Positions 1 to 13,149 of a stretch of 64,000 nt of DNA are shown one piece after another; positions within the stretch are counted from its first letter, which is position 1, and every line of letters begins with the position of its first letter. Position numbers and translations under genes: made by a program. This DNA comes from Silurus meridionalis (taxonomy: Eukaryota > Chordata > Actinopteri > Siluriformes > Siluridae), in NCBI RefSeq assembly GCF_014805685.1, contig NC_060896.1, positions 13,038,889 through 13,102,888 on the forward strand, in the 5' to 3' direction. Below the pieces are notes generated by a model. It saw nothing but the letters and a program-made list of their open reading frames with translations, had not been told where the DNA came from and made no database searches.

Positions 1-534
<534 letters not shown>

Positions 535-2693
535 TCAGCACACTGCACTTGAATTAACCACTATGCAGTGAGGGCACCATAACATAGAACATCTGACTGC
601 ATTATCTGCTTGTAAGTATAACTTACAAACCAAACATAAAACAAAGCTATTTCAAACAAAGCTATTATTTTAAACACAGTAATTAAAAAATATAGAGAAC
701 TCAAGTCCCAATAATTCTTGTGAAATGTGCAAAACAGTTTCTGAACAGCTATCAAACTTAGTTTAACACATACAACAATGTAAAGCTAAATATGACATAT
801 TACATATAAATATTTAAACGTGTGTGTTAACTATGATGCCATGTTTGGAAGTAAAACCTTGCAGGGTGGTAGATTGCACTGCAGCAAAATAAGCTTACAT
901 TATCCAAATCCACTACACTTAACTTTTCATGTGTTCCACGAGCCCAGGTGACATTTCTGAGAGCCAGGGCATTTGATGTTAGAAAATGAAGGAATGAGTG
1001 ATTCACAGCCTGTTTGAGCAGACCATGCACATCTATCAGACTCCACATTTATCCATCTGCGCCTATTCACCGTGCACAAGAACAAAGACGACTGATGTGC
1101 CATGGAATTAAAATTAGAGCTTGTGTACATTTTTAATAAAACGAATACTTCAGCTGGCTTCTGACATTTGACTCATTTAGAGATTTCATTTCAGATTAAA
1201 GTTTCGTCTTTACTACCCCCGTCTCATTTCTTTTGAGGGGGGAGGACAGAGGAGTTTAATCGGGTACATACCAAAGAGAAGGAGAGAGGGGCTAGCAGGT
1301 AAATAGATGCCTGAGCTGTGTAGGAAATATGGGATGGCACAAAAGAATCAGATAAGGTGTCTCCTTTAAAGAAAAGTTAAAATTAAATCTTTGTGACAGT
1401 GGCTTATTTTAATAATCATATCTCTGCAGACCTCTTCCTTAAGAAAAAGCCTCTTTCAACTCCCTCAAAGCAGACCCTTATTACCCAAAGGGACTTGTTC
1501 CTTCTTGTTTCAGGGGTATAGTTTCTTCTTCTAGTATCATCCTTCTGCCCATCAGAGCTTCATTAGAGCTCTCATGGACATATAACTGCAGAACTGAGAC
1601 ACCAACACTGACTGAACTACAGTTCTCCTGTGCCCTACCTCTTTTCCAGTAATTATGATCCAGACAAATTAACCCAGTTTTTTTTTCTAGGCCCCTTTCC
1701 CAAAATCTATCCTTTTTCTGCTTAAACATATTAAACATTTATTCATGAGACAGCTCTGAAAGCCATGAAAGTGAATTCTATATATGCTCATTGCTTTTCC
1801 TTTATTCATGAAAAGACTGGTTAATTATTATGTGAAGTTGTATATTTCATTTCAAAATCTCTGGTGGATGCTGTGAAAGGGGAAGTGGATATAAAGGTTT
1901 GTTAGTTTGAGCTGGAAATATGCTTCACTGACCTGAAACACAGCTTAAATCAAATATGTATTTCTGTAGTACTCTTACCACACAATCAATATTTCCTCGC
2001 TTTAAATAGTGAAAGAGGGCTGGGGCACCCTTCATTCAGACAACTGTCAAAGAATAGAAATCCTAGTGTGGAGGAAATCAAACCAGGTTGTTTCAGTTTG
2101 CAAAATTCTAATACAAATGCACACATATCTTATAATAGAATAGTGCATTATAGCATATCTGTCAAGTCTTGCAGTTTACCCTTGAGACTATTTTTGTTTG
2201 TCTTTGTTGCAGTCTCACTGTAATAAATATACATAACTCATTTTTTTTTCAACTCTCAAAGTATACCATGAAATGTTTGTTTTACAAATTATTGGTGTGC
2301 TGCAGAGTGTAACAGCAACACTGGGATCAGAAACCTTTGTAGCTTCACTGGCTACAGAATAACTGGCCAATTCTGTCTGTTGTTTAATGCTTATTTTGTG
2401 GCCTTAAACTGCAATAATGTAAGATAGTGAGCCGCTAATCAGCCCAGATAACACTACTAAAGTTGCTGCTGAAAGGGCTTTTCGGTTTGACTGCATAAAG
2501 AAGTCAAACTAATGGAACTATGCACTTTGTTTGGTATTATGTGGCATCAGGGGTGGCTGGGTATTAAAAGTTCAAGGGAGCATTATTTTTTTTGCTTTAT
2601 ATCAATGACAAAACAACATTTCAGAGCTCAACACGACATAGTGTTTACAAAATGAGAAAAGCATAAAAAAATCCTCCATTTTGTATCATGAAT

Positions 2694-3265
2694 CTTCTTC
2701 TTCTTCTTTCGGCTTCTCCCATTAGTGCTCACCACAGCGGATCATCTGTCTCCATACCCCCCTGTCCTCTACATCTGCCTCTTTCAATCCAACAACCTGC
2801 ATGTCTTCCCTCACCACATACATATCTCCTTGGCCTTCCTCTTTTCCTCCTTCCTGGTGGCTCCATCCTCAGTATTCTCCTACAGATATACCCCATGTTC
2901 CTCCTCTGAACATGTCCAAACCATCTCAATCGCACCTCCCTCACCTTTCTCCAAAACGTCCTACATGCGCTGTCCCACTTCTTCTTCTTCTTTTGGCTTC
3001 TCCCATTAGGGGTCGCCACAGCGGATCATTCGTCTCCATACCCCCCTGTCCTCCACATCTGTCTCTTTCAACCCAACTACCTGTATGTCTTCCCTCATCA
3101 CATCCATGAACCTCCTCCTTGGCCTTCCTCTTTTCCTCCTTCCTGGTGGCTCCATCCTCAGCATTCTCCTACCAATATACCCCATGTCCCTCCTCTGAAC
3201 ATGTCCAAACCATCTCAATCATGCCTCCCTCACCTTGTCTCCAAAACGTCCTACATGCGCTGACC
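2694..3265 (-). repeat. Tandem duplication of the LINE 3' terminal segment
   Basis: The last roughly 285 bp of the LINE occur twice in direct orientation, at about 2694-2979 and 2980-3265. Each unit begins on the plus strand with cttcttcttc, then ggcttctcccatta, and ends in a copy of the ctccaaaacgtcctacatgc segment. Both encode the RRKRGRPRR C-terminal region. The copies differ by scattered substitutions, so the duplication is not very recent. Confidence 0.88.
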
Positions 3266-5982
3266 CTCTAATAAACATATTTCTAATACTGTCCATCCTC
3301 ATCACTCCCAATGAACACCTAAACATCTTCAGCTCTGCTACCTCCAGCTCCGCCTCCTGTCTTTTACTCACTGCCACTGTCTCTAAACCATACAACATCG
3401 CAGGTCTCACCACAGTTTTATAAACTTTCCCTTTCACTCTTGCAGATACCCTTCTATTACAAATCACTCCTGCTATCACTCTTCTCCACCCACTTCACCC
3501 TGCCTGCACTCTTTTCTTTACTTCTCTAACACACTCTCCATTACTTTGCACTGTTGACCCCAGGTACCTGAACTCCTCCACCTTCACTACCTCTTTTCTT
3601 CCTGCAACCACACCACTCCACTGCCCTTCCTCTCATTCACACACATGTACTCTGTCTTACTCCTACTGACTTTCATTCCCCTTCTCTCCAGCGCTTACCT
3701 CCACCTCTCCAGGCTCTTCTCAACCTGCTCCCTACTCTCACCACAAATCACAATATCATCCGCAAACATCATAGTCCATGGAGACACCTGTCTGACCTCG
3801 TCCGTCTACCTGTCCATCACCACTGCAAACAGGAAAGGGCTCAGAGCCGATCCTTGATGCAGTCTAACTTCCACCTTGAACCAACCTGTCGTTCCTACTG
3901 CACACTTTACTGCTGTCACACTGTCCTCATACATGTCCTGCACCGCCCTCACATACTTCTATGACACACCAGACTTTCTCATACAATACCACAACTCCTC
4001 TCTTGCCACCCTGTCGTACGCTTTCTCTAAATCCACAAACACACAACGCAACTCCTTCTGACCTTCTCTATACTTCTCCATCAACATTCTCAAAGCAAAT
4101 AATGCATCTGTGGTGCTCTTCCTCGGCATGAAACCATACTGCTGCTCACCTCTTCTCTCAGCCTGGCTTCCACTACTCTTTCCTATAACTTCATGGTGTG
4201 ACTGATCAACTTAATTCCCCTGTAGTTACTGCAGGTCTGCAGCTCCACTGCCATCTCACCTAAACATCTCCAAGCTTCTACCGGTATGTCATCTGGTCCA
4301 ACTGACTTTCCACTCTTCATCCTCTTAATAGCTGCTCTCACTTCCTCCTTACTAATTCTATCTACTTTCTGCTTCACAATCTCCACACCATCCAACCTTC
4401 TATCTCTCTTATTTTCCTCATTCATCAGCTGCTCAAAATACTCCCTCCATCTTCTCAACACACTCTCCTCACTTGTCAACACTTTTCCATCTCCATCCTT
4501 TATTGCTCTAACTTGCAGCATATCCTTCCCAGCTCGGTCCCTCTGTCTGGCCAATCAGTACAAATCCTTTTCTTCTTCCTTAGTGTTCAACCTCTCATAC
4601 AGCCCCTCATATGCCTTTTCCTTGGCTTTCGCCACATCCCTCTTTACCTGCTGCCGCATCTCCTTGTACTCCTGCCTACTTTTCTCATCTCTCTACCGAT
4701 CCCAATTCTGTTTTGCCAACCTCTTTCTCTTTATGCTTTCCTGCAAAAACTCATTCCACCACCATGTCTCTTTGTCTTTCTTTCTATTTCCAGATGTCCC
4801 ACCAAGTACCTTTCTAGCTCTCTCTCTTATCACTTCTGCAGTAGTTGCCCAATCATCCAGCACCTCTTCACCACCACCAAGCCCCTGTCTGACCTCTTCC
4901 CTGAACCTCATACTACAGTCTTCCGCCTTCAGTTTCCACCATCTTATTCTTCTTTCAGTCCTCACTCGCCTCCTCTGCTTCCTTACCTACAAAACCATCC
5001 TACCGACCACCATCTGATGCTGTCTAGCTACACTGTCCCCTGTCAACACCTTATAGTCTCTAATCTCCTTCACGTTGCATCTCCTACATAGAACATAGTC
5101 CACCTGTGTGCACCTTCCTCCACTCTTATACGTCACCCTATGATCCTCCTTCTTCTTAAAATCTGTATTCACCACTGCCATTTCCATCCTTTTAGCAAAA
5201 TATACCACAATCCGCCCTTCCACATTCTCTACTTAACGCCATACCTACCTCCTCATCACCTCTGTTCCCTTCGCCTACATGCCCATTGAAATCCGCCCCA
5301 ATCACTAATCGTTCATTCCTAGGTACACCTTCTACCACTTCATCCAACTCACTCCAGAATTTTTCCTTCTCCTCCATCTTACAACCCACTTTTGGAGCAT
5401 AAGCACTGATGACATTTATCCAGATTCATGTTAATCACCCTATCAGAAACTCTCTTCACCTCCACTACACTCTTACTGTACTCTTTCTTCAGAATCACCC
5501 CTACACCATTTCTCTTTCCATCCACACCATGATAGAACAGTTTAAACCCACCTCCACTGTTCCTGGCCTTACTTCCTTTCCGCTTGGTCTCCTAAACACA
5601 CAACATACCTACCTTTCTCCTCTCTAGCATAATCAGTTAACTCTCTCCCTTTACCAGTCATAGTACCAACATTTAAAGTACTAACCCGAACCTCCACTCT
5701 CCTCTATTTCTCCTTTCCCTGCCATCTCTGTAGACATCTTCCTTCTCTGCTTCTCCTCCTTCAGCCAGCAGTAGCCCAATTTCCACCGGTACCCTGTTGG
5801 CTAACGATACCTGTGGCGGTTGTTGGTATCCCGGGCCTTGACCAATCCGGTATGAATTTCTCTTTCCTGATCCGCATATTTGATTTGCGCGTCCTAACGC
5901 AACCCTCCCCATTTATCTGGGCACTAAGGGCTTGGGACCGGCACTAAGAGTGCATTGGCTTGTGCAACCCTAATGGCTGGGT
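2694..5982 (-). mobile_element. Near full-length but dead RTE-type LINE
   Basis: A minus-strand non-LTR retrotransposon of about 3.3 kb, flanked by imperfect 19 bp target duplications: 2675-2693 (tccattttgtatcatgaat) and 5983-6001, one mismatch. Read on the minus strand, an N-terminal segment lies near 5912-5630 and includes LNVGTMTGKGREL. AP-endonuclease pieces follow at 5389-4987 (VIGADFNGHVGEGNRGDEE). A linker and the start of the reverse transcriptase lie at 4965-4183 (KSGKSVGPDDIPVEAW, CSNYRGIKLISHTMKLW). The catalytic FADD lies at 3766-3755, and the C-terminal RLRWFGHVQRRDMGYIGRRM region near 3215-3010. Frameshifts and stops split it into at least six frames. The 3' end is a cttctt repeat. 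Assignment to the RTE clade (BovB-like) is by recognition of the protein style and length. Confidence 0.9.
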
Positions 5983-8201
5983 TCCATTTTGAATCATGAA
6001 TGCGTACATTAAATAAAATGAGTTAAATTATCTAGGGAAATGATGAAAGCGTATGTCAAGTGGCTAGTTGTGAAGTTCTTTATCTCTTATCTCACAGTAT
6101 GCTATATCAGCAAAAATAAAAAATAAAAAATGTAATTAATTGCTCTCTTGAAGTAAATAAATAACATAGCATATCATGTTACAAAGGAAGCATACAGTCC
6201 TCTATTCTGAAGATCCATTACTCTCCCAACATTAATTTTATATATTATATATTGTGTGCATTCATTTACAAAATCTCACAATTAATGTACCTTGTAAATT
6301 GCATTACTGTTCTTGAAAAGAACACCTCCAGACTAATCCGTGCAAGAATTAAACAGTGCTCTGGTGTAAACCAATTTAGCTAGAAAGGCGGAAATAGGTG
6401 TGGCATTTCTTCTAAAATATATTGAAATAAAACATCCACTAAATGTCAGTGCTGATTGTATAAAGGCATCATCAGATTGACATTTTAGCTATTTGAACTT
6501 AACATCCTTTTGCACTGTGCTACTGATGAAGTTACGCATGATAAATGAGCTAATTTGGATTGAAAGGAGACCATGTAATAAATCAACACTTTATACTGGA
6601 CCTGCTCTCACCAACCTGTAGCACAGTATTAGAGAGCTCTATTTTTCTAGACTTAATAAAGAAAAGACTCAGTCATTACCCTAAAATCTATAATCTCTTT
6701 GAAACTGTTGGCAGATGGCTAGTTGAAGAGGCAGGTTAAAAAATACAAAATTGTTTAGTAAGCTCTAAGGTGATTAAAGGATTTGACTAACCAGTGGACC
6801 AAGCAAGATAGTTAAATGAAAAATAAATTTACAAAGGCTTTCCTAAAGCTGTATAAAAAACATAGCTTTCACATGCTGAAAGGGGGAATGATTTATTAAT
6901 AACTTGTGAAATATTTTATCATTGCCAAGTTGACACATAAAAAAGATTATTCTTCCCCTCCCCTTAACAAAAAGCAGATTATGTTACAGTGCCTAAATGC
7001 TGTCATTTTTGTTTGATTTATATTCACTAAGAGTGTGATGCTGAACAATTGATAGGACTTTAATAGTGAAAAATAACCCTCCCTTTGTGATCAAATATTT
7101 CACTGTTGTATGTATGGAATGCACAGCCATGACAACTAAGTTGTGCCCAGGTATGTGTGGCCATGTATACTGTATTTTCAGTTAACTCTTACGATTCGAA
7201 AACTGGTTCTTCTTATTTGTGTCTATATTCTGGTAAGTCGGATCATTTTGCCCAGTGTTTGGCCAGAGTACTTACACCTGATCTCATAACATCTGATGAA
7301 ATGGTGTCTCAGCTGATAAAAAGAATGAAGTTGCCATTTTAAATAACTTTACAACACTGGCTGACTAAGCATTTGGATATAATTTATGTCACCACTTATT
7401 AGCAATACATAAGTGCACAGACACACTAAGACAAAGAGCATGAATCCAGAGAGCTTGAAATAGGAACTCAAGCTTCCAAGTTACCTAAAAGACAAGGTTT
7501 CAGTTGTGGTCATCATCTAACCATCTGCAATCCAGTTATCAAGTCATTGTGTTTAATTTTGTGTGCTCAAGCAAAAAAAAAAGTAAAAAAAAAAGCACTA
7601 ATCTGTGATGTCTTTTCTGACTCAATTAAAACTAAATGTGAAAAGGCTACTGTATATTGCACCAATCTCGCTTCTCTTCCTTTCTCTCCCTTGTTCAAGA
7701 GCACTGAACAGGATAACCACGGCATTGATCTGATGCATCACTGTTTGTCTGTAGTCAGAAAGAATGGCCTCAGCAATATTCAGATTTTCTCTGAAGGTTA
7801 TTTGTCAGTGTCAGTGATAATGCCAATTATCTGCAGTACGATGGATAAGTGGAGTCAGCTCGCTGTGCCACAAATGAGTACCCTACCCATTTCCCACTGA
7901 GTACCAGTCTGGGGATGGCATAGTGCAAGATGATCATTAACTGTATCACCCTAATTTTTTCATAATTCTTTTCTAATAATTTGGCCCACTGCAGGTGATT
8001 TGAGCTTTAACACAATGTTGCTTCATTAAAGTTATGTATCAAAATCTGTCATCATCCTTTGTAATAAACTGGATGTGTATGAACAGTCATTGCATCAGCT
8101 AGATCAGAGGCAGATTAAACACAAGTTACATGCAAGATACATTACTCTAGAGAAAGAGCGAGTGAGGCAGTGGTAAAATGAGAAGAAGGAAAAAAGAGCT
8201 A

Positions 8202-8441
<240 letters not shown>

Positions 8442-9137
8442 TTAAGAGACATAGCATAGTAGGAAACCTTTGTGCCATTAATATTTATCAGTTTCATCTA
8501 CACTGAGGTTCAAGCAGGAACTAAAAAAGTAATTTCTTTGAGTTTCGTTCAAGAAAGCTGGATATATTGTAGTTCATAATGTTAACTCTGCAATACAACA
8601 GACTAAAGAGTGAGGTGGATGTTAAGAAATTGTGAAATTTCCTCTTTCTCCAACTGCTATATGCCAATGAAACCTTTCGTAAGGTGGTACGGAATCATTT
8701 CTTTTAGTTTCAACCTTGAGTTTATATTAAGAGAAAGCCGTATGGGCAGGCTGACCTCACCTATATGTTGGTGGAGGACCGCTTGTAATTGAGATTACTG
8801 TACCTTTACAATATATATATATATATATTTTAAAATTTTATTCATCACATACACATACATACAGGGTACGACATGCAGTGAAATGCTTTATACGACGGTC
8901 CGGCATGAGGGGAATAGGATGGGGAAAAAGAAAAGAAGAAGATAAATAAAGTATAAAGTTAAAAAAACTATATAAAATAAAATATAACAATATAAGATAT
9001 AAAAGATATATAAAGATATATGTATGTGAAACAAAGAGAAAAATGTATATACAAAAAAAATTCTTATAGCAGTAGACAGTGAAACAGTAAACAATGTGTA
9101 ACAAAGTGTAAACAATAGGCAATTTTTGTGGTGGGTT

Positions 9138-9251
9138 GTCCATAAAGTGTGCGGTATGGTGTGGTGTAAGGGTCCGTAAGTGTCCGTGTGCGGTATGGTG
9201 TGGTGTAAAGTGTCCATAAAGTGTCTGTGTGCGGTATGGTGTGGTATAAAA
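9138..9251. repeat. Minisatellite, about 40 bp unit, three copies
   Basis: Three head-to-tail units begin near 9138, 9172 and 9212. Each contains gtgcggtatggtgtggt and is preceded by gtcc(a/g)taa(a)gtg. Unit lengths are about 34, 40 and 40 bp. Confidence 0.8.
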
Positions 9252-9343
9252 TAAATAAATATATAAAGTGCACTTTGCTGTGCAAGTCCAGAGTTTAAAG
9301 TGTTGTGGTGCGAAAGGTAAATATAATTTCTTCTCTAATGCAT

Positions 9344-9344
<1 letters not shown>

Positions 9345-9407
<63 letters not shown>
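9345..9407. repeat. (CA)n microsatellite
   Basis: Uninterrupted CA dinucleotide run of about 63 bp. Confidence 0.97.
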
Positions 9408-9409
<2 letters not shown>

Positions 9410-9738
9410 CTTTATATTCTGTCACCGAACACAGAAACATGTCACTAGCTTTTTTGTTTACAGATTTTGTTCACTACAAAAAATAAAAATTATTAGCAAT
9501 CAGCAGCCTTATTATTTGAGCACACTGGTGGAGAGGGAAGAAGAGGGTGTGTGTGAGAGGTGGATTTGATGATGGTCATCTAATGCCCCAGACTATCCCC
9601 AGGAAGCAAGGCCTGGAGTGAGAATGCAGTGATTACAAGCTGGCACATGATGAAGAGCTGGCTGGTCTGCACTTTAAGCCAGGGTTCACCCTGGGTTAAG
9701 TGCTTCTCTCCTTAGACTCTCACTGGGACACCCACTTA

Positions 9739-9978
<240 letters not shown>

Positions 9979-10546
9979 TTAAGAAATACATATACAAACA
10001 AAGATTAAAACAAAATTGCCTTAGGTCAATATTAGCAAACTGACAGGAAACATTCTGAGAAGATACGTATATGCAAAACCAAACATGAGGCAATAAATGA
10101 ATGGACTAAGCAGAAATTTTTGATGCTATAAAAGACCAGAGCTACACTGTTGGATATCCAAAATAAGTAATGTAAGTACAGGACGCAAGCAGTGTACAGC
10201 ACCATGTGACTCCACATAAGTGTGCTTCTGTATACAACTCTGAGAGCGAGGCTAAGCTAAAACCCAGGAGGCCATGTGTGTATTGTGCCAAGCTGAGTGG
10301 CAGCACACTCTGAAGACATCAGTCCCAGTTTTGAAAGCACTTGGTGTGCGGATTCAGGCGTCTCTTGGCCACGGCACCGTGCTCTGCTCCATATGTATTT
10401 TTGATCAGACCAGGCCATCCTGCCAGTGCAGCATGTTCATTAACAGGGCCGAGTCCCTCGAGCGGCCTGGCCTCTTCTATTATTCTCTTTTAGCTGTGCT
10501 AGAACTTGTGTGAAAAGAAGTAGGGAAGATGTCCACCAAGAAAACA

Positions 10547-10590
<44 letters not shown>
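10547..10590. repeat. (CA)n microsatellite
   Basis: About 22 CA units, followed by imperfect aacacaca sequence. Confidence 0.95.
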
Positions 10591-10597
<7 letters not shown>

Positions 10598-10732
10598 ATA
10601 TGCACACACACCCAAGATTGCTGCCTGTCAGACTGTCTAAATTGAAAGTGCTGAAGTGTCATGTGCTATACTGGTACTTCGACATAAACAGAAAATATGC
10701 ATACATTATACACTAATACATCATACAAAAAT

Positions 10733-10790
10733 ACATACATATATTCATACATACATACATACATACATACATATAAATACATACAAATCC
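10733..10790. repeat. (ATAC)n tetranucleotide tract
   Basis: Imperfect acat/atac repeats with a pure core of about 27 bp around 10745-10772. Confidence 0.85.
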
Positions 10791-11647
10791 AATAATAATG
10801 CAATAATCACCAGTAATCACCAGATATCACCAATAATACTCATGTAGGAATCATTACAATGAAAACTGAAATATAAAGGCAAAAACTAAACACAATTAAT
10901 GTATATAGTATAGTTTAACACCATACACAAAGATTGAGTGGTGCAGTTCACACACAAACACGCATTTCAAGCACACTTTAATGCAGCTGCTCTTTCTTAT
11001 GAGCCCTCATTTGAAGTTTCCTTTGACAGGGACTTCTCTGTGTGAATGACATAGCCATTAAAGCAGCATTACTCGTTCAGCTTTGAATTAGACCTGACTC
11101 TAGTGTTCAAGCCAAGTCTCATACCTGCACAGATTTTATGGTAGGATGGTGGGAGATTCAAAAAAATTGTGTTGGTGTTGAGTAATGACAAATTGGAGCC
11201 TGCAGGGGCTAGTGATTAAGACAAAACCAGCCTGGACACTTCAAAGAGGGGGCAAGCCCAATTATAGTCTGGTTTGCATGGCCAGAAAAACAGCCATTTT
11301 ACAGTGAACAATAGTTAAGAATAGAAATGTGCAGCAAACCCTAATGGTGACAAGCCGGAAACTTGCAGAGTGAAATGAGGAGAGCAAGAATTAAAGGAAA
11401 AAAAGTAGAAAAGAAGTATTCACTGAGAAGACTTGGATGAAAATGAGTCAATGACACTACTAGCCAGTAAGGGAGGTTTTCAGCAGTGTACCTTACACAC
11501 TTCATCTGCTTTATGATGAGTGTCACATCACACAAACACACTCATCCACATTAGACTATAGATACAACTGAATGTGCAGGTAATTTACATAAAACACTTA
11601 TGACTGTTGGTCCTGCTTTCTAATTGTCATTTAAGAACATCTTACAG

Positions 11648-12287
11648 CAGAGGTGGAAAGTAATGAAGTCGAAATACTTCGTTACTGTACTTAAGTAGAT
11701 TTTTCTGGTATCAGTACTTTGCTTCACTATTTATTTTTTTTAGACAACTTTTTACTTTCACTCATTACATTTTTTACACAAATATCTGTACTTTCTACCT
11801 CTTACATTTTCAAACCAGGCTCGTTACTTTAGTTTTAATCTATTTGTCGACGTGATCAATATTTTTCCTCTCATAGTGCATCGTTTTCAGCCCATCAACC
11901 TATTTCTTGTCATTGCGTGGCTTTTTCAATCTACCGCAGTCGTAGAGCAAGGCAGAAGGCAACAAGAAGTATAGCTAACGTGGACAAGACAGAGGGAGTC
12001 AGTGATAGAAACATGACTGAGAACAGAGACATTTCTTCACCTGATCATCATCATCTTTTCTCTGGTTGTTCAGCCTGGAAACATTAATTAGGTAACAAAA
12101 TTTGAAATTCTTTTGTATTAATATATTTATATGACGTGGGGTCCAGTAACCAGTATGACTCTAAAACAGGTAGTAGTAATGTCTACTTTTTACTTAAGTA
12201 CATGTCAGAGCCCAAACGTCTTTACTTTAACTTGAGGGAAAAGGTGTCTTCTAAAGAGTCTTCTAAAATATGAGTTTGCCATCTCTG
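11648..12287 (+). mobile_element. hAT-type non-autonomous DNA transposon (640 bp), perfect 8 bp target duplication
   Basis: The element starts cagaggtgg and ends ccatctctg, imperfect short inverted termini typical of fish hAT MITEs. It is flanked by tcttacag at 11640-11647 and again at 12288-12295. Its interior is rich in acttaagta and ttactttaact motifs and has no transposase frame. A second copy of the family lies in reverse orientation at 59530-60257. Confidence 0.9.
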
Positions 12288-12587
12288 TCTTACAGGACCT
12301 TGCTGAATGAATGACAAGTGTGTAAGAACACATGGGGTGAATGTAGCAGTGGTTCGTTTTCATCAAGTACAGATATTCTTTTTTACATCCATGTTAGAAC
12401 CTGTAAAAAGCACAGACAGGCTATGTCACCACAATACCAACCAGCCTATTTTACTGTTGTCAGTCAGAATACAGTCCTCCTCACAGTAATGATCCTACCA
12501 GAGCCAATAAACATTCCTGTTTTTTTCTAACAAGACACTGACTGACTGATTTAATCTAGTAGAAACAAAAGGCTGCAGGGACTAAAA

Positions 12588-12610
12588 GAAAAAAAAAAAA
12601 AAAAAAAAAA
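12588..12610. repeat. Poly(A) run
   Basis: A 22-23 bp A homopolymer with one interruption near its start; no retroelement body was recognised upstream. Confidence 0.85.
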
Positions 12611-13078
12611 GATTTAACACTGTAATTCAATGAGAGTAAGGAATGGTACAAATTTACACATGCTACGTGGTCCAATAATTTGTCAAGAATAGAAAAGGAA
12701 TTTTTGATTTTAATATTTATATTTCATATTTAAATGATTATAAAATGGCTTAAGAGCCTGCTCTAAAATCTCTTCTTCCTTATCTTCCTTTACTTATAAA
12801 TGCATATTTAATTGGAAAAGACAAATGCAGAAGATGAACTACTGAATTCACACTGACCAGGAAAAACTGCACTAATATTTTGTTGTTTTTAATCAGCCAT
12901 TTTTGTGTAGTTCAGATGCATTTGTTGTTCTAATCTCAACTATATCATGAATATTCTATTTTCAGCACCATTTACATGATCCTGAGGCAAACAAGAGAGG
13001 CTATCAGGTAACTAGTTAACATCCATTTCCCCCCTAATACTATAGAATTTGTGAAACTCATCTTTTGCCAAAAGGATA

Positions 13079-13081
<3 letters not shown>

Positions 13082-13146
<65 letters not shown>
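13082..13146. repeat. (GT)n microsatellite
   Basis: About 32 uninterrupted GT units. Confidence 0.97.

Positions 13147-13149
<3 letters not shown>

Larger units (their letters stand above)
8830..9420. repeat. Unclassified interspersed repeat with simple-sequence interior
   Basis: The block starts with ttcatcacatacacatacat and gacatgcagtgaaatgcttt, a sequence I associate with dispersed fish repeats but cannot assign to a family. It continues through A-rich simple sequence, a 40 bp minisatellite (9138-9251) and a (CA)n tract (9345-9407). No terminal repeats or target duplication were identified. Confidence 0.4.

Noticed and set aside
4286..5017. A 243-codon open frame on the plus strand, the longest in the window
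   Set aside because: It is antisense to the RTE LINE endonuclease/RT region; its Ser/Leu/Pro-rich product reflects the pyrimidine-rich complement.
8838..9440. A 200-codon open frame on the minus strand
   Set aside because: It reads through (CA)n, a minisatellite and AT-rich repeat sequence; the product is VCVCV and low-complexity residues with no family features.
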